Shown piece after piece: positions 1-9,042 of a stretch of DNA of 64,000 nucleotides. Origin of the DNA: RH-chloro-G1 sp003670575 (GTDB taxonomy: Bacteria; Chloroflexota; Dehalococcoidia; UBA2979); the NCBI GenBank assembly GCA_947499615.1, contig CANMOP010000006.1:1-64000 (forward strand), in the 5' to 3' direction. The translations under genes and the position numbers were made by a program. Every line of letters starts with the position of its first letter. Within the stretch, counting starts at the first letter, position 1. Below the pieces are notes generated by a model. The model was given only the letters and a program-made list of their open reading frames with translations, did not search any database and was not told the origin of the DNA.

Positions 1-1
1 G

Positions 2-52
2 TACCGCGATCAGGTGCGGGCGAAGCAGGCGGAGCTTGGCAAAGCGCGTTGA
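2..52 (+). CDS. 3' end of an unidentified gene (partial)
   Basis: An open frame enters from the left edge and ends at a TGA at 50-52, giving a charged 16-residue C-terminus that ends in AELGKAR. Nothing in so short a tail identifies a family. It lies on the left side of the displaced tRNA-Pro half at 319-363, so if that site is an attachment site this gene would belong to the integrated element rather than to the old chromosome. Reading it as coding at all is an inference. Confidence 0.3.
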   Translation, partial: YRDQVRAKQAELGKAR

Positions 53-606
53 CCTAAAGCTCGAATGTCAGTCGGAACGGGATGCCTTGTCCGGCCGAAT
101 GTTTATCACTGTTGAACGTACATCGGGATGACTGTTCAGTGGTGGGGTGGGTGACTCGACGGGTGCTGCATCGCGATCGGGGCGGGCCTCGGCATACCGG
201 GTGGCAGTAGCGGAACACCAGCCGTAGAGCCACACGTTCGCTGGCCAGTCTCACCTCTTTACGTGGCGAATTTGCGACGCTCCGCTGCTTCTGAAGCACA
301 GCGCTTGGGGCTCGATGCCTGGGGGTCAAGAGGCCGCACGTTCAAATCGTGTCTCCCCGACCAATGCCTCGTTTCACGAGCGATCGGCCCTGACCGAGCG
401 AGGGATATGAGGCTGAGCGCGAGTTCCCTCGATGGCGGCGGACGAGCGATGCGGTGGCGCGCACTCGATGCGGCGATGATAGCGGTTGGGTCGAGTGCGG
501 GGAGGCGGCGGCGGGAGGGGTGGGTCACCGCTCGAGCACCGTTGGAGGCGGATGGCCTACTCTTGAGGGCGAAACATCTCGTCCCGCAACGGCAAGGTGA
601 GTGCGC
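53..606. other. Intergenic region without a convincing gene
   Basis: Apart from the tRNA-Pro half at 319-363 I see no coding region supported by composition or by a recognisable product. A minus-strand open frame across 259-528 is simply the reverse translation of the tRNA half (it contains the DLNVRP-type string often misannotated over tRNA genes). The part left of 319 appears less G+C rich than the genes around it, which would fit foreign DNA. The right end carries the ribosome binding site of the next gene. Confidence 0.5.
319..363 (+). mobile_element. Displaced 3' half of tRNA-Pro(GGG), probable attachment site
   Basis: From the anticodon loop onward this matches a tRNA-Pro gene: loop CTGGGGG with anticodon GGG, 3' anticodon strand TCAAG, variable loop AGGCC, a 5-bp T stem (GCACG/CGTGT) around TTCAAAT, acceptor strand CTCCCCG, discriminator A and encoded CCA. 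The matching 5' acceptor CGGGGAG, D arm and 5' anticodon strand are absent from the bases to the left. Integrases that target tRNA genes usually cross over between the anticodon loop and the 3' end, leaving exactly such a half at the distal end of the element. The element would then lie to the left, with an intact tRNA-Pro(GGG) beyond the window. It is not a functional tRNA by itself. Confidence 0.65.
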
Positions 607-2160
607 ATGTCAGACTGGCTGGTGCTGTCCATCATCGTGCTGCTGTTGGGGGCGTGGGTGCTGTACGACATTCTGCAGCGCTCGCACGCGATCGTTCACA
701 ACTTCCCGATCGTGGGGCACTTCCGCTACTGGCTGGAGGCGATCGGGCCCGAGTTGCGCCAGTACATCGTGACCGGCAACGACGAGGAGCAGCCCTTCTC
801 GCGTGACCAGCGGCGTTGGGTGTACTCATCGGCGAAGCGGCAGAACAACTACTTTGGCTTCGGGACGGACAATGACCTGGAGCGCTCCCCGAACTACATG
901 ATCGTGAGGCACTCGGCGTTCCCGCTGTCCACGGTGCACCCCGGTCAGCCTGGCTACGACGGTTCGGCGCAACTGCCCGCGGCGAAAGTCATCGGCGGCT
1001 ACCGACAGCGCAAGTACGCGTTTCGGCCTCGGTCAATCGTGAACGTGTCGGGGATGAGCTTCGGTGCGCTGAGCGGGGCCGCGGTGGAAGCGATGAATCG
1101 AGGCGCGGAACTCGCGGGGTGCCTCCAGTCCACCGGCGAGGGCGGGCTCTCCCGCCATCACCAGCATGGGGGGGACCTGATCTGGCAGATCGGGAGCGGC
1201 TACTTCGGATGTCGAGATGGCGACGGGCATTTCGACATGCAGCGCTTGTTGGACGTGGTGTCGGCGAATCCGGTACGAGCGCTGGAGATCAAGCTGAGTC
1301 AGGGTGCGAAGCCAGCTACGGGTGGCTTTCTGCCGGCGGCGAAGGTCTCACGTGAAATCGGGGAGACGCGCGGCGTGCCATACGGGCACGACTGCATCAG
1401 TCCGGCCTCGCACGAGATGTTTCACGATGTGGATTCGCTGCTTGATTGGGCGGAGGAGTTGGCGACCACGACGGGGCTGCCTGTCGGCATCAAGTCAGCC
1501 GTCGGTGACCTGCAGTTCTGGCGCGACCTTGCGACGCAGATGGCCACGACGAATCGCAGCGTGGATTTCATCACCATCGATGGCGGCGAGGGGGGCACGG
1601 GTGCGGGCCCGTTGGTGTTCACGGATCACGTTGGACTGCCGTTCAAGATCGCGTTCAGCAGCGTCTATCGCATCTTCGCGGAGGCGGGGCTGACGGACCG
1701 GATCGTGTTCATCGGCTCCGGGAAGTTGGGGTTCCCGGAGGAGGCGCTGCTGGCGTTGGCGTTGGGTTGCGACATGGTCAACGTGGGACGCGAGGCGATG
1801 CTTGCCGTCGGCTGTATTCAGGCGCAGCGGTGCCACACGAACGCGTGCCCGACAGGCGTGGCAACACAGTCGACGTGGCGCGCGAGCGGGCTGAACCCGG
1901 CGCTGAAGTCGGTGCAACTCGCGAACTACATCGTCCAACTGCGGAGCGAGTTGATCGCGCTGAGCCGAGCGTGTGGTGTCCCGCACCCGGGGCTCGTCGA
2001 TGCGGACCGCATCGCGTTGTTGGACGCGTACTTCGGCACGGCGTCCGCGATGGACGTGTTCCGGTACGAGCCAGGGTGGGGGCTCCCGGGCGTGGAGGAT
2101 CAGGAGCAGATCCGACGGATCATGGATGCGGGCATCCTGTCGCCGGGTTCGCACGCGTAG
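607..2160 (+). CDS. FMN-binding glutamate synthase family protein, membrane-anchored
   Basis: This 517-residue protein corresponds to the central FMN/TIM-barrel synthase domain of GltB, without the glutaminase or C-terminal beta-helix domain. Residues about 3-24 form one hydrophobic segment, so it is probably membrane-anchored. Family features seen are the NVSGMSFGALS stretch, the STGEGG loop, TIDGGEGGTGAGP in the phosphate-binding region, and a three-cysteine C-x5-C-x4-C-type cluster (VGCIQAQRCHTNACPTG) that should bind a 3Fe-4S centre. The ATG at 607 is preferred over a GTG at 601 because AAGGTGAG sits just ahead of it. Stand-alone proteins of this kind are widespread, but their substrate is not firmly known. 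A GltD-like reductase occurs at 61938-63425, too far away to be an operon partner. Confidence 0.85.
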   Translation: MSDWLVLSIIVLLLGAWVLYDILQRSHAIVHNFPIVGHFRYWLEAIGPELRQYIVTGNDEEQPFSRDQRRWVYSSAKRQNNYFGFGTDNDLERSPNYMIVRHSAFPLSTVHPGQPGYDGSAQLPAAKVIGGYRQRKYAFRPRSIVNVSGMSFGALSGAAVEAMNRGAELAGCLQSTGEGGLSRHHQHGGDLIWQIGSGYFGCRDGDGHFDMQRLLDVVSANPVRALEIKLSQGAKPATGGFLPAAKVSREIGETRGVPYGHDCISPASHEMFHDVDSLLDWAEELATTTGLPVGIKSAVGDLQFWRDLATQMATTNRSVDFITIDGGEGGTGAGPLVFTDHVGLPFKIAFSSVYRIFAEAGLTDRIVFIGSGKLGFPEEALLALALGCDMVNVGREAMLAVGCIQAQRCHTNACPTGVATQSTWRASGLNPALKSVQLANYIVQLRSELIALSRACGVPHPGLVDADRIALLDAYFGTASAMDVFRYEPGWGLPGVEDQEQIRRIMDAGILSPGSHA

Positions 2161-2236
2161 GCGCCGGGACGCGGCTTCAGCTCGCGCATCAGCGATGCGT
2201 GAGCGCGGTTCGCGACGGCGCGCCCAGGCGCGACGA

Positions 2237-3156
2237 CTAGAAGTCGCGGACGCGCTCGCGGACGTCGGCGAGGCGGTTGATGCTCTCGATGGTGACGCGC
2301 TGATCCGGGACAAGGCTGCGCACGATGAGGTCGGTGAAACCCATCTCGGCGAGCGGCTTGATCTGCTGCGCGACCGTCTCCGGTGAGCCGTAGATCAACG
2401 TCGTCGGGTCGCCGGTAAAGGTAGCGAGTGTGGGGGCCATGAGCCGCGCGGCTTCCTGGTCGGTGTCGCAGACGAGGATGCCGCGCCGAATGGCGACAGC
2501 GGTCGGTACGCGGTTGTGGGCCTGAGCCGACTGGAAGTAGTGGGCCGCCTGGGATGCGAGCTCCGCGTTCCCGTACGTTGGGTCGGCGATCCAGCCGTCG
2601 CCGAGGCGTGCTGCGCGGTCGATGGCGTTCGGGACGCTGGCACCCACCCATACCTCGAGCGGCTCTGGGGTGACGGGCGAGATGTGTGCGCCGCTGAAGT
2701 GGAAACGCCCGTCGCTGGACACGGTTTCGCCGGCAAGCAGGCGCCGCACGATGTCGAGTGACTGCTCGAACATGGACGGACGAAACTTCGCGTTGACGCC
2801 CATCGCCGGCGACTGCGGGTCGTCGCGACCAATGGCGCACTGGATGATGAAGCGTCCGTCGTGAATGGCGGCGAGTGTCCCGGCCTGCTCCGCGACCAGC
2901 ACGGGGTTCCACAGCGGGAGGAGGAACGGGACGCCGGCGGGCTTGTCGCCCCACTCGGCTAGCAGGCGACCCATGATCGGGACGTTCTGGAGTACGTGCT
3001 GGGGGCGGTTGAATGGTGGTCGCCGACGAACAACGAGTCGAGGTCAGCGCCATGCGCGGCCGCTGCGCGCTCGATCATCCATCGCGCACCCTCTCGTGGG
3101 TTGGCGACGTCGTAGGCGCTGGTGAGCGAGATGCCGATGCGCACGATGTCCCTCAT
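2237..3156 (-). pseudogene. LLM class flavin-dependent oxidoreductase, frameshifted
   Basis: The N-terminal part (starting MRDIVRIGISLTSAYDVANP at 3156) and the C-terminal part (from about LQNVPIMGRLLAEWG) are both clear luciferase-like monooxygenase sequence of the F420/FMN type, but lie in different frames. The frames would join if one base were added in the run of five G at 3001-3005 (C on the coding strand). The reconstructed product would be about 306 residues, the usual family length, with GDHHS near the active site and GAHISPVTPEPLEVWVGA-type barrel sequence further on. Either the gene is recently inactivated or the homopolymer was miscalled. Its substrate cannot be told. Confidence 0.8.
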
Positions 3157-3214
3157 TTCGTTGACGCGGTTGACCGATCGTACCTTGGGGTAGAGGTCCG
3201 CGCAGGCCGATAGT

Positions 3215-4465
3215 TTAGCGCTGCTCGCTCGCCGGTGGCGGCGGCGTGTGCAGCAGTCGCGACGATTGCAGTGCGACGAGCGCCAACACGGCCGCAGTCA
3301 CCTCGGCGGCACCGGCGACCGCGAGCGTGGATTCGACGCCGATGCGTGCGAGCAGCGTAGCCATCGCGAGCAGTCCCAACGACGTTGCGGCGGCCATCGC
3401 GACCCGTTGGAACGAGTAGACCTTGCCGAGCGCGGTGGGCGGCATCCGCCTCGCGATGGTGAGTTCCATGCTCACGTGCTGGAGGGAGCCGAACATTCCC
3501 ATCCAGAGCGTGGCCACGAGCGGGATCCAGAGCACTGGAGCCATCGCGACTACCAGCAACCCGAGGCCCATGGCGCCCCAACTCAGCGCGAACACGGTGA
3601 GCACTCGCGATCCGAATTGGGCTTTCCCGGCAAGCACATTCCCGACGAGGCTGCCCGCGCCGTATGCCGCGAGGATGAGGCCGTACTGCGCGATGCCCTG
3701 ATGGAACCGCGTGGCGACGAGCAGCGGCGCGCCCAGCGTGAACGCTGTGTTCGCGGCATTGCACGCCACGCGGAGTGCGATGCCGATCGCCAACCCTCGA
3801 TCGGCGCGAACGGCATCGAAGCCGCCGCGCCAGTCACGGATGCGGGGGCGGGGTGCGCCGCCGGATGGTGTCGCGCCTCGTCGACGGAGTCGCGCGCCCA
3901 CCCAGGCGAGGGTCGCTGCGGACACGACGAATGATGCGGCGTCCAGCGTGAAGAACTGTTCCTCCGATACGAGCGCGGGCAGCAGCCCCGCGGAACCCGG
4001 CCCGAGGATCTGCGCCAACCGAGTGGTCATGTCCATCAGCCCGATGACGGCCTGCAAGTCCTCGCGGTCGACGACGCCGGGCAGGCTTGCCTGCATCGAC
4101 GGCGCGAAGAGTGCCTCGAGCGATCCGAGTCCGATGCCTACCACCAGGAAATGCCAGGGCACCAGCGTGCCGAGTGCGTAGTCGATCGGCAGCGCAGCCA
4201 CCATCACCGCGCGCAGGAGGTCGATACCGACCATGCCGCGGAACTTGTCCCAGTGGTCGACGAGTCCGCCGCCCCACAGCCCGACGAGCACCAACGGAAC
4301 CGTCTGGCCGAGCGCCACCACTGCCATCAGTTGGGTGGAACCGGTGAGCTTGAGTACGAGCCAGAGCACGGCCATCGCGTAGAGTCGGTCGCCCATGACC
4401 GAGGTCATCTGTCCGACCCACAGCGCCAGTGTCTCTCCGCGGCCCAGCAACGTCAGGTATCGCAT
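3215..4465 (-). CDS. Major facilitator superfamily transporter
   Basis: A 416-residue polytopic membrane protein with about 12 hydrophobic segments, of the MFS_3 (enterobactin-exporter-like) type. Seen are LGQTVPLVLVGLWGGGLVDHWDKFRGM (the loop 2-3 motif region, D-x-W-D-K-F-R) and a second repeat with GAPLLVATRFHQG. The ATG at 4465 (MRYLTLLGRGETLALW) is chosen because it begins at the usual cytoplasmic N-terminus; the open frame further upstream would overlap the divergent neighbour. It is divergent from a second MFS gene at 4569 with about 100 bases between, so the two may share a control region. The substrate is unknown; export of a small hydrophobic compound is the family norm. Confidence 0.85.
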   Translation of the reverse strand: MRYLTLLGRGETLALWVGQMTSVMGDRLYAMAVLWLVLKLTGSTQLMAVVALGQTVPLVLVGLWGGGLVDHWDKFRGMVGIDLLRAVMVAALPIDYALGTLVPWHFLVVGIGLGSLEALFAPSMQASLPGVVDREDLQAVIGLMDMTTRLAQILGPGSAGLLPALVSEEQFFTLDAASFVVSAATLAWVGARLRRRGATPSGGAPRPRIRDWRGGFDAVRADRGLAIGIALRVACNAANTAFTLGAPLLVATRFHQGIAQYGLILAAYGAGSLVGNVLAGKAQFGSRVLTVFALSWGAMGLGLLVVAMAPVLWIPLVATLWMGMFGSLQHVSMELTIARRMPPTALGKVYSFQRVAMAAATSLGLLAMATLLARIGVESTLAVAGAAEVTAAVLALVALQSSRLLHTPPPPASEQR

Positions 4466-4568
4466 CCGGATGGAGCGGGCTGAGGTACCTCGTTGCGGGT
4501 GTGGGGAGCGCTGGGTACGCTTTGCCCCCCCGTTTCGCAACCGTTCCAGACGCCACGAAAGGCCACGC

Positions 4569-5831
4569 GTGCGCACGCCTGCTCGACACGATCCGTTTGC
4601 TGCACTGCGACAGCCTGATTTCCTGCTCTTCTCCTTCGGGCGCTTCACCGCGACCGCCGGTCAGGGGATGTTGCATGCCGCCATCGCCTGGCAGGTCTAC
4701 CTGATCTCCGGTTCCGCGCTGCAACTCGGCATGCTGGGGCTGGTGCGTTTGGTGCCACAGTTGCTGGCGGCGCTGTACGCCGGTGCGGTTGCGGACTCGT
4801 TCGATCGCAAGCGCATCGTGCTGCTGGCGCAGATCGTGCCGGTCGGTTGCTCGGCGATCCTCCTCGCGACCACCGTGGCGCAGACCATCGATCTGCGATT
4901 GATCTACATGCTCGTGCTGGCGACTGCACTGGCGAACGCGTTCGAGAACCCCGCGCGACAGGCGCTCTTGCCATCGATTGTTCGCCGGGAGACGTTTCAG
5001 AACGCGATCACGGTGAGCCAGACGATTCAATCGCTGGCATCGGTGAGCGGGCCGGCGCTGGCCGGCGTGACGATCGCGTTCTTCACAGTCAGCGGCGCGT
5101 ATGCGGCTCATGTGGTGCTGCTGGTCATCTCGATCATCGGTATCGCGCTGCTGCAACCCCGACCGATCGAGGGTGAACGACGTGCGGTGAGCATGGAGGC
5201 GATCAAGGAAGGGCTGCAGTTCGTCTGGCGCCGCCAGATCTTGCTGGGATCGATGACGCTGGACCTGTTCGCGGTGATCTTCGGTGGTGCGACAGCGCTG
5301 CTACCGGTCTACGCAACCACTGTGCTGCACGTGGGCAGCGTGGGTTACGGCATTCTGGTGTCGTCTCTGGACGCGGGCGCGTTGGTGGCGGCGGTGATCC
5401 TGGTGGCGGTACCGCAGGTGCAGCACACCGGGCGTGTGCTGATGTACTCGATTGCGGCGTTTGGGCTCGGGACGGTGGTGTTCGGGTTGTCGACATGGTT
5501 CCCGCTGTCCGTGGCGGCGTACATGTTCATTGGCATGGCGGATCAGGTTGGCCTGGTCATGCGCCACACGACGGTCCAACTCGCGACGCCGGACGCGCTG
5601 CGGGGGCGAGTGAGTTCGGTCAGCGGGCTGTTCTCCGGCACGTCGAATCAGCTGGGTGCCGTGGAGTCGGGCTTTGTCGCAGCGGCCACCAGTGCCGTGT
5701 TTGCGGTGGTCAGCGGCGGCATCGGCTGCCTGGCGGTGCTCGGTGTGGTCGCCGTGCTGATCCCTGAGCTGCGCTCGTATCGCGTGGATGACGTGGCACG
5801 CGCCGAGGCGGAGTCGCCAGCCGCGAGCTGA
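4569..5831 (+). CDS. Major facilitator superfamily transporter
   Basis: A 420-residue MFS_3-type transporter with about 12 membrane segments. The GTG start at 4569 (MRTPARHDPFAALRQPDF) follows GAAAGG at a normal distance and fits the family, whose members begin with a 'F..L..r.F' helix. The loop 2-3 motif is AGAVADSFDRKRIVL, close to the consensus G-x-x-x-D-x-x-x-R-K. It has ENPARQALLPSIVRRE after helix 4, characteristic of this subfamily. It is homologous to the divergent gene at 3215-4465, but the two are not close copies. The substrate cannot be inferred. Confidence 0.87.
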   Translation: MRTPARHDPFAALRQPDFLLFSFGRFTATAGQGMLHAAIAWQVYLISGSALQLGMLGLVRLVPQLLAALYAGAVADSFDRKRIVLLAQIVPVGCSAILLATTVAQTIDLRLIYMLVLATALANAFENPARQALLPSIVRRETFQNAITVSQTIQSLASVSGPALAGVTIAFFTVSGAYAAHVVLLVISIIGIALLQPRPIEGERRAVSMEAIKEGLQFVWRRQILLGSMTLDLFAVIFGGATALLPVYATTVLHVGSVGYGILVSSLDAGALVAAVILVAVPQVQHTGRVLMYSIAAFGLGTVVFGLSTWFPLSVAAYMFIGMADQVGLVMRHTTVQLATPDALRGRVSSVSGLFSGTSNQLGAVESGFVAAATSAVFAVVSGGIGCLAVLGVVAVLIPELRSYRVDDVARAEAESPAAS

Positions 5832-6226
5832 CCGTCGTGCTCAGGCTTCGTGGTGGAGCGCACCGTCCGAGTCGCCTCGAGCATTGCGACGGCGCTGCCG
5901 CGTGTTTGCCGGTCGGCACTCGATCATTACGAATCAGCAGCGACGTAATTGCCCACACAATCTTGATCCTCCTGATGTTGGACGACGAGTGAGAGAGCGT
6001 GAATACGCTGGTCAGTCGCTCAGTGGCGGAGCGGATCGGTCAGTCACCCGCCGTGCCTGATGGAACGAACGAGGCGTAGCGGAAGGGTGTTTGCTTGGTC
6101 TGAGCTATCAGTAGATGGGTCGACTGAAAGTTTTCTGACGATTGGCCTTCTGTAGTCCCTGAAGCCGCCGATGATTGCAGCAGGCTCGCCATACGGCTGG
6201 TCACGCACACCGGTAAGGGGATACAG
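5832..6226. other. Intergenic region, about 395 bases, no gene recognised
   Basis: No open frame with family resemblance, no tRNA-like T arm and no CRISPR-type repetition is seen. The region separates the MFS gene from the HDOD-GGDEF gene and must hold the promoter of the latter. The phrase near 6200 resembles one conserved fragment of a cyclic-di-GMP riboswitch, but the rest of that fold is not evident, so no riboswitch is called. AAGGGG at 6215-6220 is the ribosome binding site of the next gene. Confidence 0.5.
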
Positions 6227-7705
6227 GTGGGTGAGTCTCCTCTTGAGTTGTTGCTCGCCTCGTCGCGGTTGCCGAGCCCACCGGCCGTCGCGCTACAAGT
6301 ACTGAATCTGGTTCAGGAGCCTGGGGTCAGCGTTACGGCGTTGGCCAGCACCATCGGGAACGATCCAGCGCTTTCGACGAAAGTGCTGCGCATGGCGAAT
6401 TCGAGCTTTTACGCGCAGTCCAGGAAGATCGCGACTGTCGGGGATGCGATTGTCGTACTGGGGCTGAACAGCGTGCGTACGCTCGCGCTGGGGTTCTCGC
6501 TCGTCGACAACCTGCGCGCGCATCAGGGAGATGGATTCGATCACGACGCGTTTTGGCGGCGCAGCCTCATCGTGGCTACCGCTGCCCGTTCGATCGCGGC
6601 TCCCACGCGCCCGGCTCGGAAGGAAGAGGCGTTCTTCGGCGGACTGCTGCTTAACCTCGGGGTGCTGGCGATGGCATCTGGGATCGAAGATTACGGCGCT
6701 ACTTTCCGGATGGCGTCCGGCAGATACGATGTCCTGTCCGAGCTTGAGCATGCGCGTTACGACGTCACGCACCAGGAGGTTGGCGCCGCGCTGGTGGAGG
6801 CGTGGAACCTGCCCGCTCAACTCGCGGGGTGCATGCTGCACTATGCGCGACCCGAGGACGCGGCGGCGGACGTGATCGAATTGGTCCGTGTGGTTGGCAT
6901 CGGTGATGCCCTGGCGGAGCTGTGCACCGGCTCCGCCTTCGATGTGGCGCTCCACGCATACCGGGCGCGTGTGGCCTGGGTTGGTCTCAGCAGTGATGAG
7001 GCGGACGCGCTGGTTGGTGAAGTAGCGAAGAGCGTCCAGGTCATGGAGGCGCTCTTCGGTTTGCAGGACGGTACGGCCATTCCTCCCAGCGCGTTGCTTG
7101 CTCGCGCGAATGATGGGCTCGGCATGCTCTCGCTGCAGGCAACGCAGGACGCGTCTCGGCTGGTGGTGGAGAATCACGAGCTCGCGGTGGCTGCGTCCAC
7201 CGATCCGCTGACGGGTGTCGCGAACCGCCGACGGTTCGAGGAGTTTACGGATGATCAGTATCAGATTGCGATGCGCTACGGCGGACCGTTCAGCGTGCTG
7301 TTCGTGGACATGGACGGTCTCAAGCGCCTCAATGACACTCACGGACATGCAATCGGGGACCGTGTGCTTGTTGCGGTAGCGACGGCGCTTCACACGGGCG
7401 CCCGCGCGGCGGACCTGGTGGCTCGGCTCGGCGGCGATGAGTTCGCGCTGGCGCTGCACTCGACGACGCTCAATGAGGCCGCCGTTGCCGCCGAGCGCAT
7501 TCGTGCGGCTGTAGCGGAGGTACGGATCCTGACCGATGTCGGCGAGTCGCTGGGGATCACTGTCAGCATTGGCGTCGCGCAGCTGGACGCTGGCCAGCAC
7601 GCGGACGCTGCGGCCCTCGTGTCAGCGGCGGACGCGGCTGTGTATCGTGCGAAGCAACTCGGCCGGAACCAGGTCTTCGTCGCTGAAGGGGCGATCGCGG
7701 CGTAA
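6227..7705 (+). CDS. HDOD domain - diguanylate cyclase (GGDEF) protein
   Basis: A 492-residue two-domain signalling protein. Residues about 5-210 form an HDOD domain (LPSPPAVALQVLNLV, MANSSFYAQ, IVVLGLNSVRTLAL), a non-catalytic HD-like fold that usually regulates a partner domain. After a helical linker, residues about 325-490 form a GGDEF domain with an intact LGGDEF active site and DPLTGVANRR at its start. An RAAD inhibitory-site motif lies five residues ahead of GGDEF, so product inhibition by cyclic di-GMP is expected. The GTG start follows AAGGGG at six bases. There are no membrane segments, so it should be cytosolic. Two further HDOD proteins lie at 39704-41540. The input signal is unknown. 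Confidence 0.9.
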   Translation: MGESPLELLLASSRLPSPPAVALQVLNLVQEPGVSVTALASTIGNDPALSTKVLRMANSSFYAQSRKIATVGDAIVVLGLNSVRTLALGFSLVDNLRAHQGDGFDHDAFWRRSLIVATAARSIAAPTRPARKEEAFFGGLLLNLGVLAMASGIEDYGATFRMASGRYDVLSELEHARYDVTHQEVGAALVEAWNLPAQLAGCMLHYARPEDAAADVIELVRVVGIGDALAELCTGSAFDVALHAYRARVAWVGLSSDEADALVGEVAKSVQVMEALFGLQDGTAIPPSALLARANDGLGMLSLQATQDASRLVVENHELAVAASTDPLTGVANRRRFEEFTDDQYQIAMRYGGPFSVLFVDMDGLKRLNDTHGHAIGDRVLVAVATALHTGARAADLVARLGGDEFALALHSTTLNEAAVAAERIRAAVAEVRILTDVGESLGITVSIGVAQLDAGQHADAAALVSAADAAVYRAKQLGRNQVFVAEGAIAA

Positions 7706-7748
7706 GCGCCGGGAGGATGCTCGACGATCGGCGGGCGTAACGCCCTGG

Positions 7749-8876
7749 CTAGCCGCAGCGCGCCAACAGCGCGATGTTCGCCGGCAGTTCCGTGGGGAAC
7801 GCACGGTTCCATGCTTCGTTCACCACTGCGATGGTTGCACCGGGGATGAACTGGACGAGCTGCCCGTCCGTGGTGGCCCAGACCGTCCCGCTCGCAGGGC
7901 ATCCAATGGCGGCGGAAAGCTGTTGGTTGGTTCCGCCACCGAAGACGATCAGTCCAACGCCGCTGGATGGAATGGCACCGCCGACGATCTTGCCGACGGT
8001 GGGCGACGGCGTCGGCGCTGTTCCGGGCGTGGCGCTTGCCTCGGTCATGGGGCGCAGGTAACGATCGGCGGCCCAGCCGGTGAAGCCGCCGCCGGTGACG
8101 CGCTGCCAGCGCAGTCCGTCTGCCTCGGCGCGTTCCGGCAGCACCACGACGTTCATGCCGGTGGCGAGGCAGCCCAATACGAAGCCGTTTAGTCCCGCCA
8201 CCACGCGCAACCGCAGGCAATCACCGTCCGCGACAACCTCGGCGAAGTTGCCAGGCGCCATGTTTTGCGTGCCGGTGCCGGAGTTCGCGCTGGTGGGGGC
8301 GCTGCCGGAGGGCATGCGATAGACGTGGACGGCGATGTTCGCACGCTGCGCTGCGTGCGCCTTCGGGTCGTAGTTGTCATGCACGCGCACGATGTGGTCC
8401 AGGCGGAAGTTGGAGTCGATCACGCGGAACTTCCCATCGCCCTGGCTCTCCAGGACGATGGCCGTGTGCATCCCCGGGTAGTCCGCTGCGGGATCCGACT
8501 TCGCGTCGTTGATGAGCTGGATGATGTCGCCGTTGCGCGCATCGGCGATCGTCACTTCTGTGGCACCCGCCTGGAGGTAGCCGAGGCGGTAGTCGACGCC
8601 GATGGTGCGGCCGGTCGCTTCGAACACCACCTGCCGCATCCAGGTGAAGCACTCGCCGCCGTTCTGGGCGATGGAGGCGAGGGCGCGGTTGGCGATGACG
8701 CCATAGGACGCGGGAACCAGGTCAGCCGCCGAGGCGGGATGCGCCGCGCCGACGATCAGTGCCGCGGATGAGGCCAGCAGGGCAACCAGTAGCAGCAGTG
8801 GGCGCGGCCAGCGCGAGGCGGCGGCGAGCGTGCGGGCAGGCAGCGACCATGCCCAGCGGGGCGTCCCTCGCAACAT
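7749..8876 (-). CDS. Secreted NlpC/P60- or CHAP-like protein with SH3-type domain
   Basis: A 375-residue exported protein. The N-terminus has arginines followed by a long hydrophobic stretch (LLLLVALLASSAALIVGA) and an AxA site (HPASAAD), a signal peptide. Residues about 55-190 have the order Cys (GGECFTWMR), His (GMHTAIVLES) and a polar third residue (IDSNFR), consistent with a papain-like peptidoglycan hydrolase fold. Residues about 210-285 look like a bacterial SH3 domain (CLRLRVVAGLNGFVLGCL ... GFTGWAADRYLRP). The C-terminal 80 residues are not recognised. ATG 8876 is chosen because GGAGG lies six bases ahead; a GTG at 8888 is inside that site. Activity on cell wall is an inference. Confidence 0.7.
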   Translation of the reverse strand: MLRGTPRWAWSLPARTLAAASRWPRPLLLLVALLASSAALIVGAAHPASAADLVPASYGVIANRALASIAQNGGECFTWMRQVVFEATGRTIGVDYRLGYLQAGATEVTIADARNGDIIQLINDAKSDPAADYPGMHTAIVLESQGDGKFRVIDSNFRLDHIVRVHDNYDPKAHAAQRANIAVHVYRMPSGSAPTSANSGTGTQNMAPGNFAEVVADGDCLRLRVVAGLNGFVLGCLATGMNVVVLPERAEADGLRWQRVTGGGFTGWAADRYLRPMTEASATPGTAPTPSPTVGKIVGGAIPSSGVGLIVFGGGTNQQLSAAIGCPASGTVWATTDGQLVQFIPGATIAVVNEAWNRAFPTELPANIALLARCG

Positions 8877-9042
8877 ATGAACCTCCACGCCCCGCCACGA
8901 GCGCCCTTAAATGGTAACGACATCGGCTTGATCCGTCATCCCACGGTGGGTTCGGGCCGTGGTGATGCTTGACCCGCCGACTGTGCGCGCCTCTACTGGC
9001 GTCGCTGCCCGGGCTGTCGAGGTGGCGTAAGGGGGCGCCTCG

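Noticed and set aside
259..528. Minus-strand open frame containing a DLNVRPLDPQ string
   Set aside because: It is the reverse translation of the tRNA-Pro half, a known type of misannotation, and has no other support as a protein.
6180..6226. Possible cyclic-di-GMP riboswitch ahead of the GGDEF gene
   Set aside because: Only a short string resembles the GEMM consensus; paired stems and the tetraloop region are not seen, and it lies too close to the start codon.
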